Source: Hippasteria phrygiana
Taxonomy: Eukaryota; Echinodermata; Asteroidea; Valvatida; Goniasteridae
DNA: 64,000 nt
Assembly (NCBI GenBank): GCA_037893225.1
Contig: JAZGUH010000022.1
Location: 372,001 to 436,000, forward strand
Direction: 5' to 3'
The notes below the pieces were generated by a model. That model did no database searches, was not told the DNA's origin, and saw only the letters and a program-made list of their open reading frames with translations. This document shows positions 1-12,249 of the stretch, in pieces. Positions within the stretch are counted from its first letter, which is position 1, and every line of letters starts with the position of its first letter. A program made the translations under genes and the position numbers.

Positions 1-402
1 TCTTGTTGTCACCGCGCCAAAGAAAGAGTGTGAGAGGCAGAGAAGATGAGCCCAGCACATTTGGCGGAGAAAATGATCCGGGCATAAAATAGGCCGGCAG
101 ATGGTCGCTGCCAGCTTGTCGAGAGCTGTACAGAGTAAATGAACAATTTGCTGTGGGAAAGTTGTACACACCGATCATATCAAAGGCGTTGCTTCTGCAA
201 CAAGCTGATTTGATATAGAATTCACGTCGACACTGTGTCATTCTGCATACAAAAAGCTTGTGCGTTAACCAAGGCTGTGGTTGTGGGTTTGGAAGCAACG
301 GCCCTACACCCGGCAGACCCGAAAGTGATTTAAATGTGGAGTCTGCTCTGATTAGCTCTGATGTAATATTTTGGTGGATACGAGCGACCCCCGTGTGTGA
401 CC
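1..402 (+). promoter_or_regulatory. 5' leader and upstream region of the ELK-type channel exon
   Basis: This stretch lies immediately upstream of the channel start codon. An in-frame TAA at 364-366 shows that coding does not extend upstream through it, so ATG 403 is the first usable start. Some of it is presumably 5' UTR. I see no clear TATA box or initiator and cannot place the transcription start. Confidence 0.4.
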
Positions 403-478
403 ATGCCTGCGCGAAAGGGTCTCCTAGCTCCGCAGAATACCTTCTTGGATACCATAGCCACGCGATTTGACGGAACCC
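403..478 (+). CDS. First coding exon of an ELK-type voltage-gated K+ channel (KCNH3/4/8-like)
   Basis: The exon encodes 25 codons plus one nucleotide, beginning [20 protein letters not shown] and ending RFDGT. From established knowledge of the EAG/ERG/ELK (KCNH) family, this is the N-terminal PAS-cap, the short amphipathic segment before the PAS domain that modulates channel gating; it is nearly identical to the vertebrate KCNH8 N-terminus. ATG 403 is the first in-frame start after a TAA at 364. The exon ends at a consensus donor (GTAAGT, 479-484) after the first base of codon 26, which agrees with the length of the vertebrate first exon as I recall it. The protein would be a plasma-membrane K+ channel with PAS, six-helix and cyclic-nucleotide-binding-like domains, but no PAS or pore exon was recognised downstream. 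The rest must lie beyond the window or in small exons I missed. Family assignment is strong; the exact paralogue is not assigned. Confidence 0.9.
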
Positions 479-484
479 GTAAGT
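479..484 (+). promoter_or_regulatory. Splice donor of ELK channel exon 1
   Basis: GTAAGT directly follows the conserved RFDGT coding end, leaving a phase-1 intron. No acceptor joined to a recognisable PAS-domain exon was found to the right, so intron 1 is probably very long and may cover the rest of this window. Confidence 0.85.
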
Positions 485-2484
485 ATGACCCCGTGTTATA
501 CTGTCGTATAGTGTTACCATACTCGTTATCTGCACCTCACAGAAATACCTCCGACGTTATTTTATCGACAAGTCAAAACCCATACAGATTGTATGACAAC
601 CTATATATGTTTGACTATATCCTATTATTAAAGCACAAACTCAATTCAATTTGTCATTGGTCTGTTGTTAATGCTTTAATTCATTTTGGGACTCAAGCAC
701 AATATTCATCAGAAGCACAATGCTCACTATTAAACGTCGTCACACTCATAGGCCTACATGCACAGTTCAAAAACGTTTCAAAGTTTGTCCAACAGACCAG
801 TGTTTATCCCTCCATTAATTTTGTGTTTGTTATGTCTTTAACTGCATGAAATACACCGAGAAGGTATGTAGGAAACAGTTTCACAAATATGTATACACAA
901 CACGAGCGTAAGCCAATTGATACCGGTAGACACAATCTCATATTATATCGTCAACAATGGCGAACCACCAACTATAACAATCCAACTACCGGTACCGTAC
1001 ATCCAGAGAAAAAGATGAGACTGCATGGAACAAAATTACCTGAAACGCAAAACATCACCCTATTAACTTGTAACGCTGTAGCCTTAAATATTGACTATTT
1101 GTATGTAAACCACAAAATGTAATTATTTAGGTCATTAAACCGTCTCTATTTTACAGAACTAATCACTCAAATAAGCCACGGGAAAGATTCAATAAGCATA
1201 CGGCCGGAAACACCATTAACCCGTGGCGGAAAATTATCAGTTAGACGCGTAGGCGACAGACATAGATAAAAGACTTCTCCTTTTTGCAACTACAGGCGAA
1301 GTTTCTGCATGACTGTTATTAGAGAAGGGTAAATTATTCCAACTGTAGTAATGCGGGTACTAACTATCAAAATGTCATGTATATATACATATTAAGGTGT
1401 GTGTATTCTATACGTCATAATACGTGTCAAGTGATTATGATATATCTTTGGGTTTACGAAGTGTGTTTTTCTTAAAACGCGTTTACTGGACTACAAAAAG
1501 AGGAACGCATGTGACATGTTGGTCTATTGTGAGCCAGAGGGATCGTGGTTCTTGTCACATTACAGCACTGACTCGTCGTCAGCTTTTGTTTAGACTGCAT
1601 TACCTTGCCTGGTGATGTTCTTCATTACATCTGATGAAGTAGTTGTTGCTACGAAAGCTTTACGGAAAGTTTCGCCCTAGCTAATCATTAAAGTGCTATA
1701 TAATGTTTCCCATGTATAATTGCCTGACTATACGGCTATACCCACACTTAATATTGTGAGCCACATAAGCCGTTCATGTCGTGGAATATTTGTTGATGAA
1801 TTACAAGCGAGAAGTAGGGAAAACGGTGTCGTTACATGCACCTATACATCGTCTCACGTCTTACGGATCGTCTGCTTTGTCCGCCATGTCGCAAATGACT
1901 TGAAACGGCTTATTAGCATATATAATAACGTTATGGGCACGCAGTGCCAGTCAGCATCGAAAACGCACTGCATGCGTAATGCGCCTGTTATGCAGAAGGA
2001 AGTCAGAATTTGCATTTTCAAAGGACATCCGTGACTCTTTGCAAACACGATCCCAGCTTTTCATTTGGAGCTAATGCTGTATAGGGTTACCCGTCTTACC
2101 AACCTATTTATGCTCAAACTATACCGTATGAGTTTCGCCGAAGAAATGGATTGCAAGTTGTCTAAGCGCTTAGTTATGCAAAATATTTTACCGATCTTTC
2201 GCATTTTGGTGTTGATATCACCGCACGTCACTTGATAAATTCATATAAAAAGGGCAGAATATTTGACCGATAAACATAAGTTTTCAAGGGAACTCCTTTC
2301 TTCCTTTGTTTTAAGTTCTCGGCATGTATTTACTTTCAGGTAATTTATTATGACACAATTACCTATAATGATAATGAGCAGAGAGTTTCAAAATATAGGA
2401 AGTGCTTTCGAAATGTGAATAAGGTTTTCTCCCGCTTGTAGAGAAAACGCACGCGAGTGAAGGCTTTGATAAAATAAAATATGA
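485..2484. other. Intronic DNA without recognised genes
   Basis: A/T-rich sequence with only short chance reading frames. The one structure noted is a hammerhead-like core at 1621-1675, listed separately. Confidence 0.5.
1621..1675 (+). other. Hammerhead-ribozyme-like core, probably degenerate
   Basis: The segment CTGATGA is followed by GTAG, a six-base loop, CTAC and GAAA, which matches the order of a hammerhead core with a 4-bp stem II (one extra A before the stem). A CTTT/AAAG hairpin follows and could be stem III. I could not find a matching stem I, so catalytic activity is doubtful. Similar words occur at 13681-13718 and 37296-37332 on the minus strand. Confidence 0.25.
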
Positions 2485-2883
2485 TTTTAAATCAAACCTA
2501 ACCTGCTATAAATCAGCGTGCAAACATCAAAAAACAAACTACTGAAATATTACGAAATACCGTACTAGCAGTCTCACGCATCATGTGAAATCATGGCACC
2601 TGGGGTGCTGTCGTTTAAACAAAATGCTGGGAATTTATATCGTTTTCCAACGATTGTCTGCCGAAAATTGTTGGAAATAGTCTAAATTTTCCGACATGAT
2701 AATTACCTGAAAATGCTCCGTTTTGTTTAAGGTATGGTCAGGGAACCAGACTACTAGAACGTATTTTTTTTCTCTGTTTCCCAGCATCTATGCACACAAA
2801 ACTTTAAACAGGCCAGTTTTATAAAATACTAACCCCAAATCCATTTATTTCTGAAAATTACATCAAAAGCAAACTACCTTTAA
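2485..2883. mobile_element. Diverged copy of a TTAA-ended palindromic DNA element
   Basis: This matches the copies at 8954-9458 and 34334-34813 through shared blocks: the ATTACGAAATACC segment, the TGAAATCATGGCACC segment, TATATCGTTTTCCAACGATT, a TATAAAATACTAACCCCAAA block and an end reading ACTACCTTTAA. The left end is eroded and the GC-rich central hairpin is missing, so it is either an older copy or a subfamily lacking the hairpin. It carries no coding capacity. Confidence 0.7.
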
Positions 2884-5260
2884 ACAAAACGGTAGCGTAA
2901 AGCTCAACCCTACATGATGGGTGGATGTTTATGGACCAACTTGCCTGCCTTTTAAATGAACAAATGATGTTGAAAAGGGTACATTTAGTTGGAACGATTC
3001 AAAAGCCAACTGGCTGAAATGCATATCAACTAGGTATACAATCCGCCGTGTTACAATGAAATGCAGTCTGACAAGAGTGAGACTGCACATAAAATTTAAG
3101 CTTTCCATTTCGGGGAAAACTGCAAGATTGTTCATTTTTTTATGACGTCACTATACAGTATTTACGACAACTTTTGAAATTCTGCCTTAATTTCTGCCTG
3201 AGGACAACGTATTTCCTCACATAATCCTATCCTTACTTCAGCAAAATTCGCACTGGTTTTACATAAAGTAAAATCCAACCATTGGATTGTTTTACTACCT
3301 GTCGCGGTGTCAAAATTCTGAAAGTTCTGAAAGTTCAAAGTATGTGTGTGTTTACGATTTTTGATATTGAATGCGAAGATATCGAATGGGTTTATTTCTC
3401 AAACTTCAATCTTCGATGACTTTTTGTTGAATATTATAATAGGAAGACATTCTCAGATATAAAATTCACTTAAATCGGTACTGCTAATAAATTAATTGCA
3501 GAGTGAAGTTTGGACTATGTAGGATTTTGATACCGTACGTTTTTACACAATGGCTGTTAAGGTTGTACGAGCTTCTTTTTGCCAAGAGAGCATCTCAACA
3601 GATACGTATTGTCAATCACTCACACTGAGTGATGGCGACGGAAAACACGTGTACCGTAGCCTACTTTGTACCCCCATCTGGTTGGAAAATAAGCACAACT
3701 AATTCAAGACATGTATCCACAAAGGAGTTGATATTTGTGTCTCCACAATAACATGTAGAAGAAAAAGATACGAGATAAATTAGGCAAATTAAACTTTTAC
3801 AATCAAACATGTTTAGTGTCCCCGACAACTTTCTTTTCAGCGCCTACAAGCGTGTTTTTTTGTTTCTAGCATATCTAACAGCAATGTATTGCATGTTTTG
3901 AATCAATTTGTGGGACTCTATAATGCCATCTTAAAGAAAACGGCCAGCCATCTTGGAAAATATTATCTGGCATGATCTAAATTCAGAAATAGAAAGGACT
4001 TGGCGCTACACACGGTTTTGGAAGTCCCGTGACAAAAACTAAAGGCTGGTCCAGTTTCAAGAAAAGAAGAGAAGAAAAGACACAAGAAACAAATAAACAG
4101 ACAAAAACAATCAATCTCCCAAACACGCAAACACGCAAACAGGCAAACAAACGGACAAACAAACAACAAACAGTCAATTTGTATACCACGGTTCTTATTC
4201 AAGAAGGTACGTAAACATCCGTATTTCTATTGACAGAGGTATTTAATGCCTTTGAACAAACGTCGGTTTTATTTATCGTTTTCCTTGAAGATTTTTTTTC
4301 TTTCTGTAATCTTAGGTAATGATTTGGAGTTTTATCTTTGAACTTTACGTACTTCATTTTAAGTTATCAAAAATCTGCCATTGTTTGCGATGGCGCATCT
4401 TTTTTTTTCGAGTTGTATTTGATAACAGATTCCCAACTGACCTCGTTCCCTCATCATATGCATATATTCAGAAACGTCTAAGCTATTGACATTACGACAG
4501 GCTTCTGCAGCAGCGAATGCCTACACTATTCATCTAATTTGTGGATTGTTCACAGACGCCTAAGGGTATACTTTCCCCATGCTATTGAACAAGTTGAATT
4601 GTTTACCCTCTCGAATTTGCAAATTTTTTTCTTTAAAAACAAACAAACACATTTTGTTTTCTCTATTTTGGGCGTTTTCAACTCTATCGAAAAAGATGTT
4701 TTTATTCTTGTTTGCTTTTCGCGCCTCTAACACACACAGGCCTAGATCCGCCACGCGGGAACTGAATTATTTGACTCAAGTATGATTCGACAAGTATGAT
4801 TCGATAACTAAAAGTCGATACGCATTCAAAGGTGAATAACTTGTGTATTGCTATAGAAAATAGCAATTTAACAAAATATTTTTGAGGTGAAATTGGATTG
4901 TTTATGAGGAAACAATGAGAATTCAAATACTCATCATCGCATGACTGAAGTCTTCATTGCATTGTTTATCTTTGCTACAATTTTAGGCCAACCCTTTTCA
5001 ATCAAAAATGGCAAAGGGTATCCCTTGATATATAGGAGCATTGAGTTTATTGTATTTATCGAGGTCCGTCCGGAATTATTGAATTCGACAAATTCCACTT
5101 AAAAGACGAACTATAGTTTTTGGCTTTTTAGAAAGCATGACAGTTTGAATTCCGGCATTCATTTTTTTGTTATTTAGTAAATAAACAGTAATGTGGGAAC
5201 ATGCTTGAGTCTGTCGCAATTTTGGATGGCATGCACGTTTGGTATCGTAATAAGAAAATA
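2884..5260. other. Non-coding DNA with a CAAA-rich simple repeat
   Basis: No gene recognised. A low-complexity purine-rich stretch of CAAA and CAAAC words lies at about 4080-4175 and explains the overlapping K/T/N-rich reading frames there. Confidence 0.5.
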
Positions 5261-5264
5261 AACG

Positions 5265-5425
5265 TCAAACAATCCACAAGGGGAAACTGATTAGGTAAAA
5301 TTGAATACATTTTCAAAGTGAAGAAGGAAAACTGGCAGGAGCGGGATTCAATTCTGGAGGTCGCAGGTTCGAATACCGCTCTTGCCAGTTTTCTTTGTTC
5401 AATTTGAAAATGTAATTTAGAAAAA
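5265..5425. repeat. tRNA-derived SINE copy forming a head-to-head hairpin
   Basis: The left half reads as the reverse complement of the SINE (AACTGGCAGGAGCGGGATTC), and the right half reads forward with a B box (GGTTCGAATACC) and the shared CTTGCCAGTTTTCTTTG tail. The two halves are complementary over tens of bases, giving a long imperfect hairpin at about 5314-5412. The family is the one seen at 6895-7305, 9661-9757, 21593-21939 and 57331-57640. Confidence 0.75.
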
Positions 5426-6894
5426 AACAATACTTTAGATCTTTCATATTCCTCTTCGCATCAACAAGTGGAAATCATCAATTCCGTAATGAATATTCCA
5501 CAGATTGCATTTGCCACGGCCCAGCCCCTGGGTATTTCAAGACGGTTTAACTGTGTAGTATTTGACACCCGTGTTGTACAGCTTCGCCGACACTGACATC
5601 CGCGAGGACATGTTGTTTGCCAGTGTAGCCGCCTAGTCTGCCTAAAAATCCCATGCATTAGCATCAGGTGGTTTATAGATTAAGGAGAATTGGTTTGGAG
5701 AAAATGCATGGAGCGAGCTGTTATTATTTAGTGCGGCCATGGCGTATCATTATCATATTTATGTACATGCCATTAGAGCTTACATGTAGCCTATAACGCG
5801 CGTATATGACTTGAATATACTGGTGAGCATGGTTCAGACCATATGTCTGTATAAATTTTCATTCGTGAATGTCATGGCTAGCTTGCTTGGCAGCTTAACA
5901 TATCAATCAAGTACCGTTCCTCATTGATGGCATGCAAAAAAATCAATGGTCAAAATGGGATGTGGTTTGACAATGTTCCATTGTTATAGGAACAAAACAG
6001 ACCGCATGGGTTTGAAATTAAATTCTAAATAATTTGGTAAAATATTTGGTAAAAACATTGATAACAACAAAAGATCAAGTCAACAAAATAAATCTCCAAA
6101 CAGCAGTGGAAACCAGCTTAGGCCCACGCGTTTCAGGAAATGATTTTTGACTGAATCCGGCCAATATTCTTTCCATTTAATTCCCTGGACCAACAAGTGG
6201 CCTTTAATGCTGCTCAGTTAAAGCTGAACCTATTCCATTTGCCAGGGGCACGGCTCGGCAACGGCATATATATATACTCGACGGCCATGTGATGAACAGT
6301 GCATATATCGTAAATTCTGCCTCGGCTATGAAAATTTCATTCGCTTATACGTCTAACCAGGTACAACTATATACGGCTCTTAAATGCTTCCGAAATTGTA
6401 AACAAAAATGTAAAAATATCAATAGTGAGGCTGTACAACAACAAAAGCTAAAACCGAGTGGGTGGAGCCCCAAATTCCCCGCCCCCACTCCCAAGCCACA
6501 CGCCCAATACCCTCATTAACCGACAAATTACTTGTTTCCAAATATATTTTAGTTTTTGCGTGTCAGTTGTATACATTTCTACTCGCGGTCTCCCTATATC
6601 TACAATGCATGTAATACCTAAATAGCTTGTATATTCTAGCCGACACTTGTCTCCTACCCAATTTTAGCAGCCTTTGACGGCCCTGGAAAAAATGCATAAT
6701 TACACCATAACCTACCCATAGCGCCTGCTCTACTTAATGGGATATATTTAGCATCACAATTAGCACAGTGAGATTCAGGGTGCCAATACATCATGATGGC
6801 ACACCCAGGCGGACCTCTCTTCTTACGCACTTTCAATGCGGTGCCGTCATGAACACGTTCAGTCATGAACACTGAAAGTCGTCAGACAAGCCAC
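5426..6894. other. Non-coding DNA
   Basis: No gene or recognisable repeat beyond short reading frames in several phases with no family resemblance. Confidence 0.45.
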
Positions 6895-7305
6895 AAGGGA
6901 AACTGACTAGGTAAATTTGAATACATTTTTAACGTAAACAAACAAAGAAAGCCGCTCCTGCCAGTTTTCTTTGTTTACTTTTGAAAATTTTTGAAAGTGA
7001 ACAAAGGAAACTGGCAGGAGTGGGATTTGAACCTGCGACCTCCATATTGTCTTACTGGTGCTCTGCCAATAGAGCTATCTTTCCCTGCATGTTGGCGGTC
7101 TCCCAAATTGTCAGTGTCTGTTCGGCAGGCGCTAGTCAGAAGTCATAAACTCATAATGCCATAGGCCTACAGCCAGGGAACACACTCCAACTTTACAATA
7201 CAACCTGGGAAGCGACATTGTCGGTATCACTCATTGAGGACACGACTTTTAATATCGTCAAACCAACCACATGGAAACTGACTAGGTAATTTTGAATGAA
7301 TCAGT
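6895..7305 (-). repeat. tRNA-derived SINE, near full length, reverse orientation
   Basis: On the minus strand the order is: body (CCCTTGTGG-like end, CAACCTGGGAAGCGACATTG complement, GACTAGCGCC), A-box region with an AGAGCTATCTT complement, B-box complement (GGATTTGAACC), then the tail ACTGGCAG/GAAACAAAG. The same tail is repeated in inverted order at about 6945-7000, as in the copy at 5265. This matches the copies at 21593-21939 and 57331-57640 over about 300 bases. The RNA polymerase III promoter boxes are present, but no functional tRNA fold is expected. Confidence 0.8.
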
Positions 7306-8953
7306 CACTTTCTATTAGCAAGGTTTTTTTTTTAACGCATCCCTTCTTTCGGGCTATATATTGCAGGTAATCGATTTTCAATCAAGGTTACTTTTTAATT
7401 TTTACCGAAAGGAAGCCACATTTGGTCTAATATCTTTAAAGTTAACAATACACGTTGTCATATAAAAACCATGACATCTCATGATCTTCCTATATCCTCT
7501 GCGTGGAATCGTAAACTACGCCCTTGTACTTTGGCATGACAGCTACTAACACGGTAGTGGATTAATCAGGTATACCAAATTAGGCCTATACTGCCGGCCT
7601 TGAACAATAATCTTGGAAGAATGGGATCGTCGGGTTGAAGGTGCAGATATATATATATAGGCCTATATCTCACATTTCACACATTTCACCACAGACGAAA
7701 GCCTCATGATCAGACAGTTTCAAACACTATAGAGTTCCGAAGTGTGACGTCAGGTGCCATGACAACTGGTTCCCCAAACGTCTGTAAATATAAAAGGTTG
7801 CTGAGTGCTGGGCGTTGTGCAAATGGTTGTTTGTGTGAACACTTATACGCGATGTCGAAACTGTTCCTTTGTTAATAACCAGTCATGCATAACATTATTG
7901 ACATGAAGATCGCTAAATTAATCTGGTTTTAAATACTGTTGTGACATCATCTCTTCGATACTCTATAACATTCCTATTATGAGTCGTCAGTAAAACTTTG
8001 AGGCGTCAGACATTTGAAACCTTTTTCCATGATCAAAGTATGTTTCGGTTTTGTTTTTAACATCCAATAGCGCAAGTCCTATTGACAGTTTCTGTCCTTA
8101 CATCTTTAAAATGATAACATTAAGAAAGTCAGACTGTTTTTCATTGATGGCCAACCCGTATACACAATCCTTTCAAAGTTGTTAGAATGCTCGGTACGAT
8201 GGTTATTGTTTGAAAGGCGATTGTTTGAAGTCAATTATGAAATGGTTATTAATGATCGTTTCATCTAGAACTAAAAGTACACGCATAAAAGAATCAAAAG
8301 CACAATGTTGTGTATTAGGCCTATATTGGTAACATCAAAACAAAAAAGCCAATCTGTTTTTAGACAAGTTGTGACAAACTCTCATAATAATAATAATAAT
8401 CGTGGAGAAGCGAAGAAGTGCACACAGCCCGTGGCAGGCTGTTCAGATGTATTGATCTTCTCGCCGATGAAGGAATAACATAATATACGTACGTCCTGCT
8501 TTATCTCCAGCGCTTTAAGCGCTAGCCGTCACCTCCTCCTAACCTTAATGTTTTTCTAGGTTTATTCCCCTTATCACGTGGAGCGTCACTACGCAAATAA
8601 ACCTTGTATTTAGCTGTGGGCTAGAAAGAGACAAAATCGGTCTGTATTGTTCCAGTTGTCAGTGCGATAACCTACTTCGGAGTGTCCAACATGTCTAAAT
8701 CAGTTACTTTGCAGATAAGCGCGACATACCGTGAAATTATGATGGCTGTCATTATAGGTTAAAGACGTTTGCTTGGAAACGTAAACGGTCCACTTGCTGA
8801 TGGTAATTAAAGAAGATGTATCGCCATGTCTAAAGATTGGCTTTATTTCTGTGCTTAAAAGCAGAGAGACCTGATTTAGATTTTCGTTGTCAGTATGCAC
8901 AATATACTCCAATCTAAAAATAATATTGTGTTTTTTAAATACAGATCGGCGGC
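7306..8953. other. Non-coding DNA with a short AAT microsatellite
   Basis: No gene recognised. An (AAT)n run sits at 8384-8400 and a small TATATA run at about 7650-7660. Several TAGGCCTA octamers occur (7162, 7581, 7659, 8316). Confidence 0.45.
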
Positions 8954-9458
8954 TTAAACGTAGTGTACACGATTGCTAATCCTCCAATTTTGTGTTTACT
9001 GAATGATTACGAAATACCTTACCAGACTGTAAGTTAATAGTAGTCTCAATCATCCTGTGAAATGATGGCACCGGGTGTGCTGTCGTTTTCAAGAAAAGTG
9101 GAAATTTATATCGTTTTCTAACGATTTCCAAAGGAAATCGTTGGAAAACTGCCCTGTAGCCTTTAGTCAAGGCGCGCGTGGCTACCCGGACGAGTGACGC
9201 GCCCCGGACATGCTGGCCATGCCGCGCTGGCATTCGGGGCGCGTCACGCGTCCAGGTAGCCACGCGCGCCTTGACTAAAGGCTATCATCCGCCTGACGGT
9301 TGAAAACGAGCGCCGTTTTTCTCTCGTTTTTTTCGCAATCCAACAACGCAAAACTTTGAACAGGTCAGTGGAACGATATTTCCTATAAAATACTAACCCC
9401 CAAATCCGCCCATTTCTAAATAATTGCAACAATGACCAATCATGTACACTACCTTTAA
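8954..9458 (+). mobile_element. TTAA-ended palindromic DNA transposon (MITE/foldback), copy 1
   Basis: The ends read TTAAACGTAGTGTACACGAT and, reverse-complemented, TTAAAGGTAGTGTACATGAT, so the inverted termini start at TTAA, the target used by piggyBac-type transposases. The centre (9157-9284) is a very GC-rich hairpin with arms of about 50 bases that start and end with AGCCTTTAGTCAAGGCGCGC. A second small palindrome (CGATTTCC/GGAAATCG) lies at about 9120-9142. The reading frames across it are by-products of this symmetry. An inverted copy lies at 34334-34813. Non-autonomous; assignment to piggyBac rests only on the TTAA ends. Confidence 0.85.
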
Positions 9459-9660
9459 CAGGAACGAATCAGCATGAACATGTTGGATAAAAATCCCACA
9501 AATATTACGCCATGAAGTTTAGGTTTTTTAATATCTTTCATTCAGACGGTTGAATATTGAACAAATACTGAATCGGTTGGGAAAAATATCCGCATCTTGC
9601 CTGGGTGTACCCCTTTTCAGATGCTGTGTCCGTGCTTTTTTGGGCGTGGCAGCTAATTTC

Positions 9661-9757
9661 ATCAAACCACAAGGGAAATTGACTCGGTAAATTTGAACAA
9701 ATTTTAAAAGTGAAGAAAGAAAACTGGCAGGAGCGGGATTTGAACCTGCGACCTCCG
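9661..9757 (-). repeat. tRNA-derived SINE fragment
   Basis: The fragment holds the body end (CCACAAGGGAAATTGACTCG), the tail AACTGGCAGGAGCGGGATTT and the B-box complement (TTTGAACCTGCGACCTCC). It stops just before the A-box part, so it is truncated. Same family as the copy at 6895-7305. Confidence 0.8.
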
Positions 9758-12240
9758 AAATACCGTACCGAATTGCTAATTTGTTAGATGATACGAGCTT
9801 TCCAATCAGACTTTCCACAAAAATCGATTGAAGTTAAGTGCGACCACCTTTTACGTTCACACGCGCGCGTTAGGTCACGCGGGTCATTCCGGATAAAACG
9901 TCATTGTGCACATGCGCAGTTGAAATACCGAACTGGCTTATTGAAACTATCAGCAAGAGCACGAACATTGCACCTTTAATAACCGCCAACAAGAGGTACC
10001 GACCTGGGAATGTTTCTATTGGTAGGAGCATGGAGGAGTAAGAACACATGTTCATCCATTTAAATTAAATCGCTCTCTTTGCTTTATTTTCCGGCCAAAA
10101 AGGCTTTCCATGTGTGCACTTGCCGACTATTTGATTCAACGCAGGGGCACGCGCCGGGATACGATTTCACTGTAGATTGGCCATTGTTTGTTCTACGTAT
10201 TCGCAAGATACATGTAAATATATAAATGTTCAAACCGCAAGCCATAGATTTATATATGCGGGCTGGGAGATCAAATATCACGGAGGGGTAGTAACCCCAA
10301 GACAGGGGTCCACTGTACTAGGCTGTCACAATTGTTGGCATTTTAATTGGGAATGGGAAGGACTCGGGGTGGTTCAGCGTTAATTTGGGCTGGGGGGAAT
10401 GGCCGATTATAATTGAATGGAATCATCCTTTCAGCTCGGTTCAGTTACATCCCTGCGAGTGACTGATATTGATAACAATACAGGCATTTACGAAGCGCTC
10501 TTAGGACATACAACTGAAAACTCAGACCGCAATCGATCATCAGCGAAGAAAATAAACAGGAAAGACAGCGTGTAAAACTCAACCACGCAGGCACCAGGCC
10601 AAAGATCACTTCATCAGTTAAAGTTCGTGCGGATGAATTGCTACTTGGCATCACTTATAGCAATTGGCGACTGAACACAAAGCAGTACTGATTATGTTTA
10701 TGTCAATGGTATTATTTGTTTACGTGCAGGTCTCGGTACCACACACTGACTAGTCAAGCGACGGACTCATTATAGTCTGTCTTTGCAGTGCTGCGAGTGA
10801 CAAATTGAGGTCATTTTGTTTTATTATAAAAAAAAATCGTCAATATGCTACGTAAATAAAAAACATAAAAAATGTAAATCGAAATGCTTCTGTTTTTCCT
10901 TCGCAAGACCATATTATTGTAGTTTTCCAGCTAAGCGCAGTCAGAAATTAATTTCATATACGTGTGCGTGGAAGCACCGTTTTCTTGCAAAATCTCCTTG
11001 GATTTTCGGGTTGAATTTCACAACGCTCTATTTGCTAAGTGTAGGCCTAGGCCTAATCTTTGTAAGGTGTTGCAATGCTTTATACCCACTCAGTAGAAAT
11101 CGGCCTTGGCCATCAACTGCTTTTTAAAATGAGCGATGACACGTAGGCCTACTACACTACATTCACATCACATCACGAGATGGACAACACTGACAGACGT
11201 CGTATGTCTTGGTTGGGTGCCAATGTATCACCCCCCCCCCCCCCCCCCCGTATCGTTACCATGACTCACACAACCAACGTTAGGATTCAATCTTATATAA
11301 ATTCAATCTGCACGTTAATTGGCGCGAAAGCGCAGAACTAATAGCAACGGCAATTGCCCATGCCTGCCCCCCATGACTCACAGTATACGGGCCTATAAAG
11401 GCCTACATAGGGAATTTAGCAGGGTGTGGTTCTACTGGGGAAGGTAGTTCCCTCCCCCCCCCCCCCCCAAAAAAAACACCGAAAAACAACACAAACAAAT
11501 ACAAAAACAGAGATTATTTAGCTCCTGAATTAAGCTTTTAGTTTTAGTCAACGGAATTTTATGAGCATATAGGGAGCGATCAAGCAAACTCAGTCTGAAA
11601 TAGGCCCTGGTCAATTTTGGGATTTTTACATATTCATTTGTAGCGTACTTCAAGCTCCATATCAGTGAAAACCCCATGTGAATACGACATTTTGATTTTT
11701 CCACTCGGAACATATTTTGGCCCATATCTCAAAACAAGGATTGACCAGTTCCGACTAATTTCGCTTGATCGCATCACATATTATTTTGTGGAATATTGAC
11801 CCAAATAAGTCGAAGATTTAAAAAAAAATTAAAACTGAAATCCAGATGCTCAAAATTTAGTCAGATTTTTAAGCTCTTTCCACAACACCCCCTCCCAACA
11901 ATTTAACATAAACACTATCAAGACTATAAACACCAAGGTCAGTTTTGTCGTGACTTCATAGTGATGATTTTTGGTTGTTGGCTCCTATATGTCTTAATGA
12001 GAATGTCTCCGATTGTTATTACCATATGTGATATTACCTCATCGCAAACTGACTTGAGCTTCATTCGTTTCCATTATACTCAGATATTGGCTATGTATAC
12101 TCTGAAAGAAAGGGCACCTTTTCAGCCTTGAAGACTCCTTCCTCCCCGTGTTTGATATACGATGGAAAAATAGTTTTCCATCATATCACACACCAGATTT
12201 TTTTCATTACTTCGTGAATTTTTTATATACCGGTATATGA
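9758..12240. other. Non-coding DNA with poly-C runs
   Basis: No gene recognised. Poly-C runs lie at 11231-11249 and about 11453-11468. A short palindrome (GATGGAAAA/TTTTCCATC) lies at about 12160-12188. Confidence 0.45.
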
Positions 12241-12249
12241 ATAGAATCG

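Noticed and set aside
397..849. 150-codon open frame covering the channel exon
   Set aside because: Only the first 25 codons after ATG 403 resemble a protein family; beyond the GTAAGT donor the frame has no KCNH PAS-domain character, so it is read-through into intron.
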